Source: JAAYED01 sp040772225
Lineage (GTDB): Bacteria > Chloroflexota > Anaerolineae > UBA1429
Direction: 5' to 3'
NCBI GenBank assembly: GCA_040772225.1
Contig: JAXGYO010000007.1
Span: 1-35,591, forward strand
DNA length: 35,591 nucleotides
Shown: positions 23,832 to 31,507 of the stretch, piece by piece
Numbering within the stretch: position 1 is the stretch's first letter
Layout of the letters: each line of letters begins with the position of its first letter
The notes under the pieces: model-generated
What the model saw: the letters and a program-made list of their open reading frames with translations, nothing else
Databases searched by the model: none
What the model was told of the DNA's origin: nothing
Program-made: the position numbers and the translations under genes

Positions 23832-26393
23832 CTATCTCAACTCAACGACGATCTCTGGCGCGGCCGTCTCCCAGCCGTGATCGGGGTCCACCAGCAGCAC
23901 GCGCAGGCGCTGCCCGCTGCGATACTGCACACGAACCCGCGCCTGACCGCCCCGGCGAACGATATCGGCCACAGCGAGGCGCGCTACCTCGCTACCATCG
24001 ATCTCGATCGCCACCGCCAGGCGCCGCGGCACGTCCTGGGCCGTAAGCGAGCGCGCGAGCCCCTGGAGCGCGAGCCACCGAAACTCGGCATTGCCCGCCA
24101 GTACCTCGGCATCGGCGAGGCGGCCGGTGTCGAACAGCACCGCCAGCCCCTGCCCACCCGTCAGCGGCGAGCCCGCATAGCGCACCGTCGTTCCGAGAGG
24201 CAGCGGCGACTGCTTCGCTCGCTTTGGGGCGCTCTGTGCCAGGTCCGCCATATCCCGTCCGAGAGACTGACGTGCATAGTGCGGCCGGGCCATCACTCGC
24301 GGCCCGCCGCCATCCCGCAGGAGACTGGCCACGCTCGTTGGCGGCGCGCTCATGGCGTTCAGGAACATGCCGCCCTCCCACCCTTGCGGCAGCGCGTTGC
24401 CGATCACGCTGGTGCCCTCTACCGGCAGCCCCTGCTCTTTCCGCACCGCCACAAACCCGGTGACCGAACAGAGCAGACCATAGTCCAGCGCCTCGCGCAG
24501 CAAGAGATCCCGCACGCGCTCATGGCCCTCGTGCCGGGCATTCTCGGCATAAACGGGCCCCTGCTCTTGGGCCCCGTGCCCTGCCAGCAGGGCCGGGTCG
24601 TACCCCAGCCGCTCCAGCTCCGACACCAGGTCCCTGCGGGCGTAGCCGGTCTCGGCCAGCCGCTCCAGGCCCAGCACGCGGAAAGCGCCAAAGACCGCCT
24701 TGAGCGCGCCGGACATCGCACCATACGTTCCGCTCTCGGTACCCACAGTCACCTGAACAGGCTCAATGCCTGCTCCGGCCACCCGGAAGGTGAGCTCCTC
24801 GGCACTTGAAGCAGGAATGCGGCCGGAGACCCAGAGGGAGCGGCCCAGCGTCAGGTCGCCCAGGTCCAGTGCGCTCCAGCCGTCGGCTCCAGCCTGTGCA
24901 ACGGCGGCGCGGCCCTTGGCGGCCTCGACGGCTGGCCGGTTGACCTCCAACCTCAGCCCCGCGGCCACCGGCTGCGCCCAGCCCGCCAGGATCGCCGCGA
25001 GCGCGACCGACACGTCTTCCGCATCCGGCTCGCTGGTGAGAAACCTCGCGATCCCGCCGCCTAGCGCCGCCAGTTGCTGCGTCAGATACGCATTGGGCGC
25101 CGCGTCGATGCACAGCACACTGATGCGGCGGCGGTCCGGCTGCCGCGCAGCGTCCTCCACCATCTGCAGGATGCGCGCATCGTCGGTCACCTGCGCGTCG
25201 GTGATGATCACGATTTGACGGCTGACCTCTCCGGGGGTCGTCCGCTGCCGCAGCGCCTGCTCCAGGGCGACGCCCAGCTCTGTGCCGCCGCCGTCCCGCT
25301 CGGCGACGAGGAAACGCCGCGCCTGCGCCAGCATGTCGCTGCCCGCGGCGACGGGATCCGGACTGAGCCAGCGCGTGGTGTTATCGAACACGCCCAGGTT
25401 TCCGCGGTCGCCGGGCCCCAGATCGGCCAAAAAGCGCAGCGCCGCATCATCCGCCGCCGACCATTTGGCTCCGGACATCGACCCGGAATGGTCCACCAGA
25501 ACGATCGCCTCGCGCGGGATGGCCGGTAGCGCATCAGCCGCGGGGGGCGACACCAGCGCGACAAAGTACGTGTACGTTGCCCCACTGGCAATCTCCACAC
25601 CGGGGCCGGCAAGGACCTGGAGCAGGGGCCGCTCAGCAGGCGCTGCGGCCGCATCGGGCCGCCAGACCAGGACGCAGTCCCGATCGGGCACGAGCTCGCC
25701 CGCCTGCAGCTGCACCCGGGTGTGGCCGTCCTCGTCGCGCGCTGTGAGCGCATGGGTAGCGCTGGCGATGCTCCCCCCGGCCGTGATCAGATCCAGCGCA
25801 AAGCGGTGGCCGGGATCGCGGTAGACGGCCAGGGGCTGGCCCCGGGCGTGACGGCTGCCCCGCTCGTCGGCGCGGGTGAAACGCGGCGCCGTGGTGAGGG
25901 GGATGCGCAGCGACCAGCCGGGCCCTTCGGCGGCGGCCAGCAGCACGCAGGTGGTCTCCACCACCACCTCCTGGTCGGGCTGCAGGCCGGCGACCTGGAG
26001 CGTAAACACGTCAGGCGACTCGCGGGTGGTCAGCGCGGCCTGCTGGCCCTGCCGCTTGGCCTCCTCGTAGGCCTCCTCCGCCGCCTTGCGCTCCTTGAGC
26101 TCGGCGACGATCTCGGTGTCGCCAAAAGTCACGACCACCCGGTGCACGGCGGCATCGCCGGGCAGCGGGAAACGATAGATCGCCTCCAGCACGCGGTCGC
26201 ACTGCTCACGAGTGTAAGCATAGGTGTGGGTGATCGTGAGCTCGGCCAGCGGGCCCTCCCAGCGGCCATTGATCGTGGTGCGACGCAGCGGCACAAAGGG
26301 TATGAAGGGCAGCGGCGCGCCGTCCGCAATCACGGTTTCAAGCACGGCGACGCCGGCCGGCGCGGCATTGGCATAGGCGAGCGGATTGAACAT
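23832..26393 (-). CDS. VIT and von Willebrand factor A domain protein
   Basis: An 853-residue protein without a signal peptide. The N-terminal VIT domain (about residues 15-160) contains the typical ELTITHTYAYT and FPLPGDAAVHRVVVTFGDTEI strands and the Glu/Ala/Lys-rich helix KERKAAEEAYEEAKRQG. The vWA domain (about 295-470) has a complete MIDAS start, VDHSGSMS (Asp301, Ser303, Ser305), and IVIITDAQVTDD. The remainder resembles the C-terminal part of inter-alpha-trypsin-inhibitor-like bacterial proteins. Such proteins are thought to be metal-dependent protein-binding scaffolds; the partner is unknown. The ATG at 26393 overlaps the TGA of the upstream regulator (GTGATG) and has GGAGG six bases before it. 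It is transcribed from the regulator promoter at 27128-27156. Confidence 0.93.
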   Translation of the reverse strand: MFNPLAYANAAPAGVAVLETVIADGAPLPFIPFVPLRRTTINGRWEGPLAELTITHTYAYTREQCDRVLEAIYRFPLPGDAAVHRVVVTFGDTEIVAELKERKAAEEAYEEAKRQGQQAALTTRESPDVFTLQVAGLQPDQEVVVETTCVLLAAAEGPGWSLRIPLTTAPRFTRADERGSRHARGQPLAVYRDPGHRFALDLITAGGSIASATHALTARDEDGHTRVQLQAGELVPDRDCVLVWRPDAAAAPAERPLLQVLAGPGVEIASGATYTYFVALVSPPAADALPAIPREAIVLVDHSGSMSGAKWSAADDAALRFLADLGPGDRGNLGVFDNTTRWLSPDPVAAGSDMLAQARRFLVAERDGGGTELGVALEQALRQRTTPGEVSRQIVIITDAQVTDDARILQMVEDAARQPDRRRISVLCIDAAPNAYLTQQLAALGGGIARFLTSEPDAEDVSVALAAILAGWAQPVAAGLRLEVNRPAVEAAKGRAAVAQAGADGWSALDLGDLTLGRSLWVSGRIPASSAEELTFRVAGAGIEPVQVTVGTESGTYGAMSGALKAVFGAFRVLGLERLAETGYARRDLVSELERLGYDPALLAGHGAQEQGPVYAENARHEGHERVRDLLLREALDYGLLCSVTGFVAVRKEQGLPVEGTSVIGNALPQGWEGGMFLNAMSAPPTSVASLLRDGGGPRVMARPHYARQSLGRDMADLAQSAPKRAKQSPLPLGTTVRYAGSPLTGGQGLAVLFDTGRLADAEVLAGNAEFRWLALQGLARSLTAQDVPRRLAVAIEIDGSEVARLAVADIVRRGGQARVRVQYRSGQRLRVLLVDPDHGWETAAPEIVVELR

Positions 26394-27091
26394 CACAGTC
26401 CTCCAGACTCTTCCTGGTGTGTGCGCTGCCGGCGCTCATGGAGCCACGCCATGATGCCCAGCACCAGCGCTTGATCGTCGCGATGCAACCTCTCCCAGTG
26501 CTCCAGCAGGGGAAGCACATGCTCGTGCAGCCGAGGGTCCCGGAGTACCACCATCCGCGCGTCGCCCGCCTCCGGCGCGTCCAGCGACAACCGCTGTACC
26601 GGTCCGCCATAGCGCCAGTGATCCCCCGCCTCGGGCGCGGCCTCTCTCACCCGCCTCGACGGCGACCCTGCAGGCCGTGCCAGATTACTGGCTGGACTGG
26701 CAGGGACAGGCTCCGCCCCTGATCCGGCAGCAGGCGGGGCGGGCAGGTACCCCGCGGCGGCCATCAGCTCGGCATAGATCTGCTGCTCCAGCGGCTCGCG
26801 CCCGGTATCATCGCCGGGTCCAGAGGCCGCCGCCGCAAGACCGCGGGCGAGCTTTTGCATGATCGCGGCCGAGGGGACCACCTCGCGGCCCTGGTCATCG
26901 ACACCGGCCTCAATGGTACGCACATAGGTCGCGCTGACATCGGAGAGGTCGGCCAGGCGCTGGCGCGAGATGCCGGCGCGGGCGCGCCAGCGGGCGAGGA
27001 CGACGGCCGTGGCGGGGCGCTGCGTGGCGCCATCACCGGCGCCGCCCCCTGTGCGCTGGCCCTCCCCGCGTTCAGAATCACTCCCGGTCAT
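26393..27091 (-). CDS. XRE-family transcriptional regulator coupled to the VIT-vWA gene
   Basis: A 232-residue protein. Residues about 28-90 form an XRE-type helix-turn-helix (LARWRARAGISRQRLADLSD, VSATYVRTIEAG, then MQKLARGLA). A Pro/Ala-rich linker follows, then a C-terminal stretch of about 70 residues (LHEHVLPLLEHWERLHRDDQALVLG and on) that I do not recognise and that may bind a ligand or the VIT-vWA partner. The ATG at 27091 has GGAGG eight bases upstream; an ATG at 27106 without its own site is the alternative. The gene ends in TGATG overlap with the next gene. The promoter has operator-like palindromes on both sides of the -10, so autoregulation is likely. Confidence 0.85.
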   Translation of the reverse strand: MTGSDSERGEGQRTGGGAGDGATQRPATAVVLARWRARAGISRQRLADLSDVSATYVRTIEAGVDDQGREVVPSAAIMQKLARGLAAAASGPGDDTGREPLEQQIYAELMAAAGYLPAPPAAGSGAEPVPASPASNLARPAGSPSRRVREAAPEAGDHWRYGGPVQRLSLDAPEAGDARMVVLRDPRLHEHVLPLLEHWERLHRDDQALVLGIMAWLHERRQRTHQEESGGL

Positions 27092-27112
27092 CGCCCCTGC
27101 CTCCATGGTTCA

Positions 27113-27156
27113 CAGAATTCTGCAAGTAGTATACGCATAATTCTGCGGCATGTCAA
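27113..27156 (-). promoter_or_regulatory. Consensus promoter with flanking operator-like palindromes (XRE/VIT-vWA operon)
   Basis: On the minus strand a perfect TTGACA (27156-27151), a 17-nt spacer and TATACT (27133-27128) are present. Two GCAGAATT copies flank the -10. The one at the start site is a perfect CAGAATTCTG palindrome (27113-27122), and the other is CAGAATTATG (27136-27145). Their 23-bp spacing puts both on nearly the same helix face, fitting an autorepressing XRE dimer. Confidence 0.75.
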
Positions 27157-27205
27157 GAGGGGGGCTGAGCTTAGTGATTGCGCTAGCATGCCGACGCATC
27201 CCCCG

Positions 27206-27234
27206 TTGACATCCCTACCCCACTGGCGTATAGG
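27206..27234 (+). promoter_or_regulatory. Promoter of the PfkB kinase gene
   Basis: A perfect TTGACA (27206-27211), a 17-nt spacer and TATAGG (27229-27234) are followed by a leader of about 50 nt with GGAGGGGAG before the ATG at 27290. Confidence 0.7.
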
Positions 27235-27289
27235 GTCCGCGGCGCGGCAATCACGCGCTCTAAAGATCATCGCCGGAGGGGAGATACAC

Positions 27290-28272
27290 ATGTCCGATAT
27301 CCGCGTCGTCGGCGTCGGCAGCGCTCTGCTCGACATCCTCGTGCGGCTCGAGCGCATGCCCACCTGGGAAGATCCGGTCGACCTGCTGGACCTGGAGATC
27401 GATGGCGGCGGGCCGGTGGCCACGGCGATGGTAGCGGTCGAGCGCCTGGGCATCCACGCCGGCATGGTCGGAACCTACGGCACCCACCGGGTGGGCCAGA
27501 TCAAGCTGCAGACGCTGGCCGAGCACGGGGTGGATGTGAGCCGCATGGTGCCCCGGGCCGGCGTGGACACAATGGCCTGCATCGCCTACATCGATGCCGC
27601 CACGGGCGAGCGCGTGTTCTCTGCACTGCACAACCTGGCCCACGACCAGCTCTCGCTGGATGAGCTCGACCGCGACTATATCACCGCCACCGACTATCTC
27701 CACCTGGACGGCGGGCAGCCGGACGCTGCCCTGCAGGCCGCTCGCTGGATGCGCGCCGCCGGCAAAAAGGTCATGCTGGACGGCGGCGCGACACACGGTA
27801 GCTGGGCCATCGCGCCCATCATGCGCGCGCTGGTCAGCGAGACTGACGTGCTGATCTGCGGCTCGGGCTTTGGCCCCGATCTCACCGGCTTCACGGACCT
27901 CTGGGACGTCGGCGGGACGATCCTGGACCTGGGGCCGTCCATCGTCGTGCAGACCGAGGGCAAGGACGGGGCCTACACGACTATGCGCGACGAGCAGTTC
28001 CACACGCCCAGCTATGCCGTCGACGTAGTCGACACAACGGCTGCGGCGACGTCTTTCACGGCGCGTTCATCGTCGCGCAACTGCACGGCTGGGACGTGCG
28101 TCAGTCGGTGCAGTTCTCCAGCGCCGTGTCGGCGCTCAGGGCCACCAAACTCGGCGGCCGCGTGGGGATCCCCACGTCGGCGCAAACGCTGGACCGCGGA
28201 CGTCTCGTCCGCTCCGGCGGAGGGTTGTATCTCGGGCAAAGAGCCGACAGGAATGTCGGCGGTCCGGCATAG
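27290..28272 (+). pseudogene. PfkB-family sugar kinase, frameshifted and with its 3' end replaced by repeat DNA
   Basis: The gene begins MSDIRVVGVGSALLDILVRL, followed by a typical ribokinase-family sugar-binding region (EIDGGGPVATAMVAVERLG, GTYGTHRVGQIKLQTL). The catalytic motif should read DTTGCGDVFHGAF, but one base is missing at about 28037-28042, so the frame changes inside DTT-G. In the other frame the family sequence continues (GDVFHGAFIVAQLHGWDVRQ) to about 28189. From there the coding sequence runs into a copy of the 182-bp repeat and stops at 28272 in repeat-derived codons. The single-base gap may be a sequencing error, but the repeat-derived C-terminus is structural. Upstream are a strong promoter and a good GGAGG, so the gene was or is expressed. 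The substrate is unknown; ribokinase, fructokinase or nucleoside kinase are all possible. Confidence 0.85.
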
Positions 28273-28957
28273 CGCAGTCCGATGGCGTGCAGTCTAGCAG
28301 GGCGCCGGGTAGCCTCCCCTTTTGGCACGGCACGCTGAGGCGGCCGGCGCTCCAGCCGGCCGGATCGACGCGGACGTCCGTCCGCTCCGGCGGAGGTTAT
28401 CCGGGCAAAGCCGACGAATGTCGGCGGTCAGCGCAGTCCGATGGCGTACAGTCTAGCAGGGCGCCGGGTAGCCTCCCCTTTTGGCACGGCACGCTGAGGC
28501 GGCCGGCGCTCCAGCCGGCCGGGATCCGCTGGACCGCGGACGTCTCGTCCGCTCCGGCGGAGGGTTGCATCCTCGGGCAAAGAGCCGACAGGAATGTCGG
28601 CGGTCCGGCATAGCGCAGTCCGATGGCGTACAGTCTAGCAGGGCGCCGGGTAGCCTCCCCTTTTGGCACGGCACGCTGAGGCGGCCGGCGCTCCAGCCGG
28701 CCGGGATCCGCTGGACCGCGGACGTCTCATCCGCTCCGGCGGAGGGTTGCATCCTCGGGCAAAGAGCCGACAGGAATGTCGGCGGTCCGGCATAGCGCAG
28801 TCCGATGGCGTACAGTCTCGCAGGGCGCCGGGTAGCCTCCCCTTTTGGCACGGCACGCTGAGACGGCCGGCGCTCCAGCCGGCCGGGATCCGCTGGACCG
28901 CGGAGGGTTGTATTTCCGGGCAAAAAGCCGACAAGAATGTCGGCGGTCCGCGATGCC
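28189..28957. repeat. Tandem array of about 182-bp units built from three hairpins
   Basis: The landmark CAGTCCGATGGCGT occurs at 28275, 28434, 28616 and 28798 (spacings 159, 182, 182), with partial units at both ends. Each unit holds hairpins GGCCGGCGCTCCAGCCGGCC, GCGGAC-GTCTC-GTCCGC and GCCGACA-GGAA-TGTCGGC. The 159-bp unit has small internal deletions that damage two of its hairpins. The array begins inside the 3' end of the PfkB gene. Frames across it encode no recognisable protein. Confidence 0.93.
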
Positions 28958-28968
28958 TGAGGCCAAGT

Positions 28969-29010
28969 CCACGGTCCATGGTCCATGGTCCATCGTCCAT
29001 GGTCCATCGT
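28969..29010 (+). repeat. Heptad tandem-repeat array I (CCATGGT/CCATCGT)
   Basis: Six clean units read CCACGGT, CCATGGT, CCATGGT, CCATCGT, CCATGGT and CCATCGT, directly after the 182-bp array. Confidence 0.88.
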
Positions 29011-29431
29011 CGGCAGCCTGTGCCGCACACGCGAACGCCGCTGCACATTGGCCCTATGCTCTGCGCTAGTCTGTCAGCGTGCGCCCTGGAGGTTGTCTAT
29101 AAGCATCATCGCGGTCGATCATCTGACCAGGTTTTATGGCAAGTCTCGCGGCATCGCGGACGTCTCTTTCGGCGTCGATGAGGGCGAGATCTTTGGGTTC
29201 ATCGGGCCGAACGGCGCCGGAAAATCGACCACGATCCGTCTACTCCTCTCGCTCATCTACCCCACATCGGGCAGCACCACGATCTTTGGCCGGGACTGCA
29301 TCGCTCACGGCGCCGAGCTGCGGCAAGATATCGGCTACCTGCCCTCGGAGGTGTTCTACTACGAGGGCACGCGGGTGATCGACCTGCTGGCCGGGGCCCA
29401 CACGGGTCACCAGCGCAGGCACGTGTTAATA

Positions 29432-29487
29432 CAGGTTGGCAGGTTGCCATCGGAATGGCTTCAGGTTGCAGATTACAGATTGGAGAC
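29432..29487. repeat. Degenerate heptad array G inside the truncated ABC frame
   Basis: About eight loose 7-base units (CAGGTTG, GCAGGTT, TGCAGAT, TACAGAT, TGGAGAC among them) lie exactly where the ATPase homology ends. Confidence 0.55.
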
Positions 29488-29565
29488 CAAAGACGGAGGG
29501 GACCAAGCCGGTATGCACGGGTATGTCCCTGAGAGCGCGCTATGCCTGGGCGGCTGGTTGCCGGA

Positions 29566-29582
29566 GCGGGCTATAAGCCCGC
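29566..29582. repeat. Perfect hairpin GCGGGCT-ATA-AGCCCGC
   Basis: Same 7-bp stem as the hairpin at 21102, with a different loop. Confidence 0.75.
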
Positions 29583-29600
29583 GGTAAGCCTGACGGCGAT

Positions 29601-29691
29601 CCATCATCTGCGCACTGCCATCTGCGATCTTTTATCTGCCATCTGCCATCTGCAATCTCCGATCCGTAACCTGCAACCTGTAACCTACCGT
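29601..29691 (+). repeat. Heptad tandem-repeat array H overlapping the 3' end of the flavoprotein gene
   Basis: Thirteen in-phase units read CCATCAT, CTGCGCA, CTGCCAT, CTGCGAT, CTTTTAT, CTGCCAT (twice), CTGCAAT, CTCCGAT, CCGTAAC, CTGCAAC, CTGTAAC and CTACCGT. The final unit contains the stop codon and last residue of the minus-strand flavoprotein gene. Confidence 0.88.
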
Positions 29692-30317
29692 ATAAAGTTC
29701 GTCCTTGCCCGGGGCTCTTGCGCCGGCAGCGGCACCCCCGCCCGCGCGCCCGCCTCGACGCACCGCAGGAACCAGGCCATGTTGCGCGCCAGCACCCGCA
29801 TCATCTGCAACCCTTCCAGGTCCTGCTCCACCTCGGCGGGCGTGTTGCCGTGGACCATGGGCCAGTACCGCGAGGAGATCACCGGCATCTCGGAGATGGT
29901 CAGATATTTCAGAAAGCGGTCCAGCGCCGCGGTGGTGCCGGCGCGCCGCGCCGAGACCACGCAGGCCCCCGGCTTGAGCGCAAAGGGCCCCGCCGCGGCG
30001 CTGCGCGCCGCGTAGAACACCCGGTCCATAAAGGACGTCATGGCGCCCGCCACCCCGGCAAAGTGCACCGGCGCGCCAAAGACGAACCCATCGACCTCAT
30101 CGGCGGCGTCGATGAACGCATTCACCCGGTCGTCGAACACGCAGCGCCCCTCGCTGGCGCAATAGCCGCAGTCGGTGCAGCCCGAGAGCGGCTCGTCGCC
30201 GATCCAGAACATCTCGCTGTCGATGCCTTCCGCCTCCAGCGTCGTCGCGATCTCGCGGAGCGCGCGCCAGGTGCAGCCCTTTTCGTGGGGACTGCCGTTC
30301 ACCAGCATCACCTTCAT
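29685..30317 (-). CDS. Flavodoxin-fold NAD(P)H-dependent oxidoreductase
   Basis: A 210-residue protein that starts MKVMLVNGSPHEKGCTWRAL, the FMN phosphate-binding loop of the NADPH-dependent FMN reductase family. The segment LSGCTDCGYCASEGRC has the Cys pattern common in iron-sulfur flavoprotein relatives, and VFGAPVHFAGVAGAMTSFMDR is the second flavin-binding segment. It is probably a cytoplasmic electron-transfer or quinone/nitro reductase. The ATG at 30317 has GGAGG five bases upstream. It follows the AKR/ferredoxin gene by 36 bases on the same strand, so the two redox genes probably form an operon. Its last codons lie in heptad array H. Confidence 0.9.
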   Translation of the reverse strand: MKVMLVNGSPHEKGCTWRALREIATTLEAEGIDSEMFWIGDEPLSGCTDCGYCASEGRCVFDDRVNAFIDAADEVDGFVFGAPVHFAGVAGAMTSFMDRVFYAARSAAAGPFALKPGACVVSARRAGTTAALDRFLKYLTISEMPVISSRYWPMVHGNTPAEVEQDLEGLQMMRVLARNMAWFLRCVEAGARAGVPLPAQEPRARTNFIR

Positions 30318-30353
30318 CCTCGCCTCCCTGTGGTTGTCGTGTGGCACCCGGCC

Positions 30354-31306
30354 CTAAGCCGCGCCCTGCTTGAGCTCTGCAATGCGCGCCGCCAGCTTGG
30401 CCAGCACGCCGGGGATGTCGATCCCCTGGGGGCAGGCGGCCAGGCAGGCCCCACAGGCGATGCAGTTATCGGGCGTCTGCTCCGGGTCCAGCGACTCGAT
30501 GACGCTCAGCAGGTCGCGCCGCGGCTCAAAGGCCATCTCGTTGTACAGAGCCAGCAGCCGCGGGATGTCCAGCTCCTGCGGGCAGTACTCGGTGCAGTAG
30601 CGGCAGGCCGTGCAGGGCACCGTATCGGCCATGGTGGCCATCACCCGCTCCAGCAGCGCCTGATCGTCCTCGGTCCAGGCGTTATCGGCGCCAAAGGTGG
30701 CCAGGTTGTCCTCCAGCTGCGCCAGCGTGCTCATCCCGCTGAGGATCACCCCCACGTTCGAGAGCGAGCGCACCCAGCGGAATGCCCAGGATGCGACGGA
30801 TGCATCGGGACGCGCCCCCTTGAGCAGCGCCTCCGCCTCCTCGCCCGGTGCCGCCAGCCGCCCGCCGCGCACCGGCTCCATCACCCAGGCGGGGATCCCC
30901 CGCGCCGTGAGGACGTCGTACTTGCCTCGAGCGTCCTGCACAATCCAGTCCAGGTAGTTGAGCTGGAGCTGGACGAACTCGAACACGCCGGGGAAGCGGT
31001 CCAGGAACTGGGCCAGGGTGGCGGTGCGGGCGTGCGACGAGAACCCCACATGCCGGATGCGCCCGCGGGCCTTTTCCTCCTGCAGCATGTCCACGATGGC
31101 GAGCTCGGGGTTACTGTACAGGTCGCAGGAGGACTCGGAGACGTTGTGCAGGAGGTAGAAATCGAAATACTCGACGCCGCTGCGGGAGAGCTGATCCTCA
31201 AAGATCGCCCGGGGCGAGCGGGCCTCCTCACCGGACAGGTAGCCCGTGAACGCCAGCTTGCCATCGACATAGGCCATCTGATGCCCGGGCAGCTTGGTGG
31301 CCAGAT
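30354..31306 (-). CDS. Aldo/keto reductase with C-terminal 2[4Fe-4S] ferredoxin domain, N-terminus missing
   Basis: About 315 residues survive of a protein that usually has about 380. The retained part begins at LATKLPGHQ, which carries the AKR active-site Lys, and continues through LLHNVSESS and GFSSHA. The C-terminus has two cysteine clusters, PCTACRYCTEYCP and CIACGACLAACP, for two [4Fe-4S] clusters. The first about 70 residues, with the catalytic Asp and Tyr, are absent: at 31303-31308 (AGATCT) the reading frame passes without a stop into an unrelated AT-rich MNT nucleotidyltransferase start. The hybrid open frame 30354-31451 is therefore not a natural gene, in my view, but the product of a sequence join. 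The normal gene would be the first of a pair with the flavoprotein. Confidence 0.88.
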
Positions 31307-31451
31307 CTGAGTTCTCTCGATAATCCCCTCGAGCATATGAGCCATATAGGATTATCTTTGATAAACTTTTTCCAAGGAAATCCTTTACCTTTAATGAAAA
31401 TTCCATAAGAATTTCATCTCTATTCTTCACTTTTACGACCTCCTCTTTCAT
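31307..31451 (-). CDS. MNT-type nucleotidyltransferase, N-terminal fragment
   Basis: About 48 residues of a minimal nucleotidyltransferase: SKIILYGSYARGDYRENSD carries the GSxARG motif and the first catalytic Asp, after which the family normally continues with a second Asp (SDIDI). The fragment ends at the junction. Proteins of this type are the MntA antitoxins of HepT-MntA systems or stand-alone MNT proteins. The ATG at 31451 lacks a ribosome site; a GTG at 31430 is preceded by GAGGAGG eight bases upstream and is a good alternative. Confidence 0.75.
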
Positions 31452-31507
31452 CAGACATAACTATCATCTATAGTATATATTACTTTCTCTCTATTTTCAA
31501 TTATGAT

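Larger units (their letters stand above)
29099..29587 (+). pseudogene. Truncated ABC transporter ATP-binding protein
   Basis: The first about 100 residues are a typical ABC-2-type ATPase: SIIAVDHLTRFYGKSRGIAD, the Walker A GPNGAGKSTTIR, and LRQDIGYLPSEVFYYEG around the Q-loop position. After VIDLLAG (about 29395) the homology stops and the frame runs through degenerate heptad repeats and a hairpin to a stop at 29585. The ABC signature, Walker B and H-loop are missing, so it cannot be a working ATPase. The codon at the expected start (29099-29101, six bases after GGAGG at 29088) is ATA rather than ATG, and no ATG replaces it. No permease gene follows. It is a gene remnant eroded at both ends. 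Confidence 0.85.

Noticed and set aside
28287..29181. Several 75-200 residue open frames across 28.2-29.2 kb on both strands
   Set aside because: All are translations of the 182-bp repeat units and lack recognisable domains or ribosome-binding sites.
30354..31451. A novel fusion enzyme of nucleotidyltransferase and aldo/keto reductase
   Set aside because: Both domains are cut at the same base, composition changes there, and the retained parts lack essential residues; better explained as a join of two DNAs.
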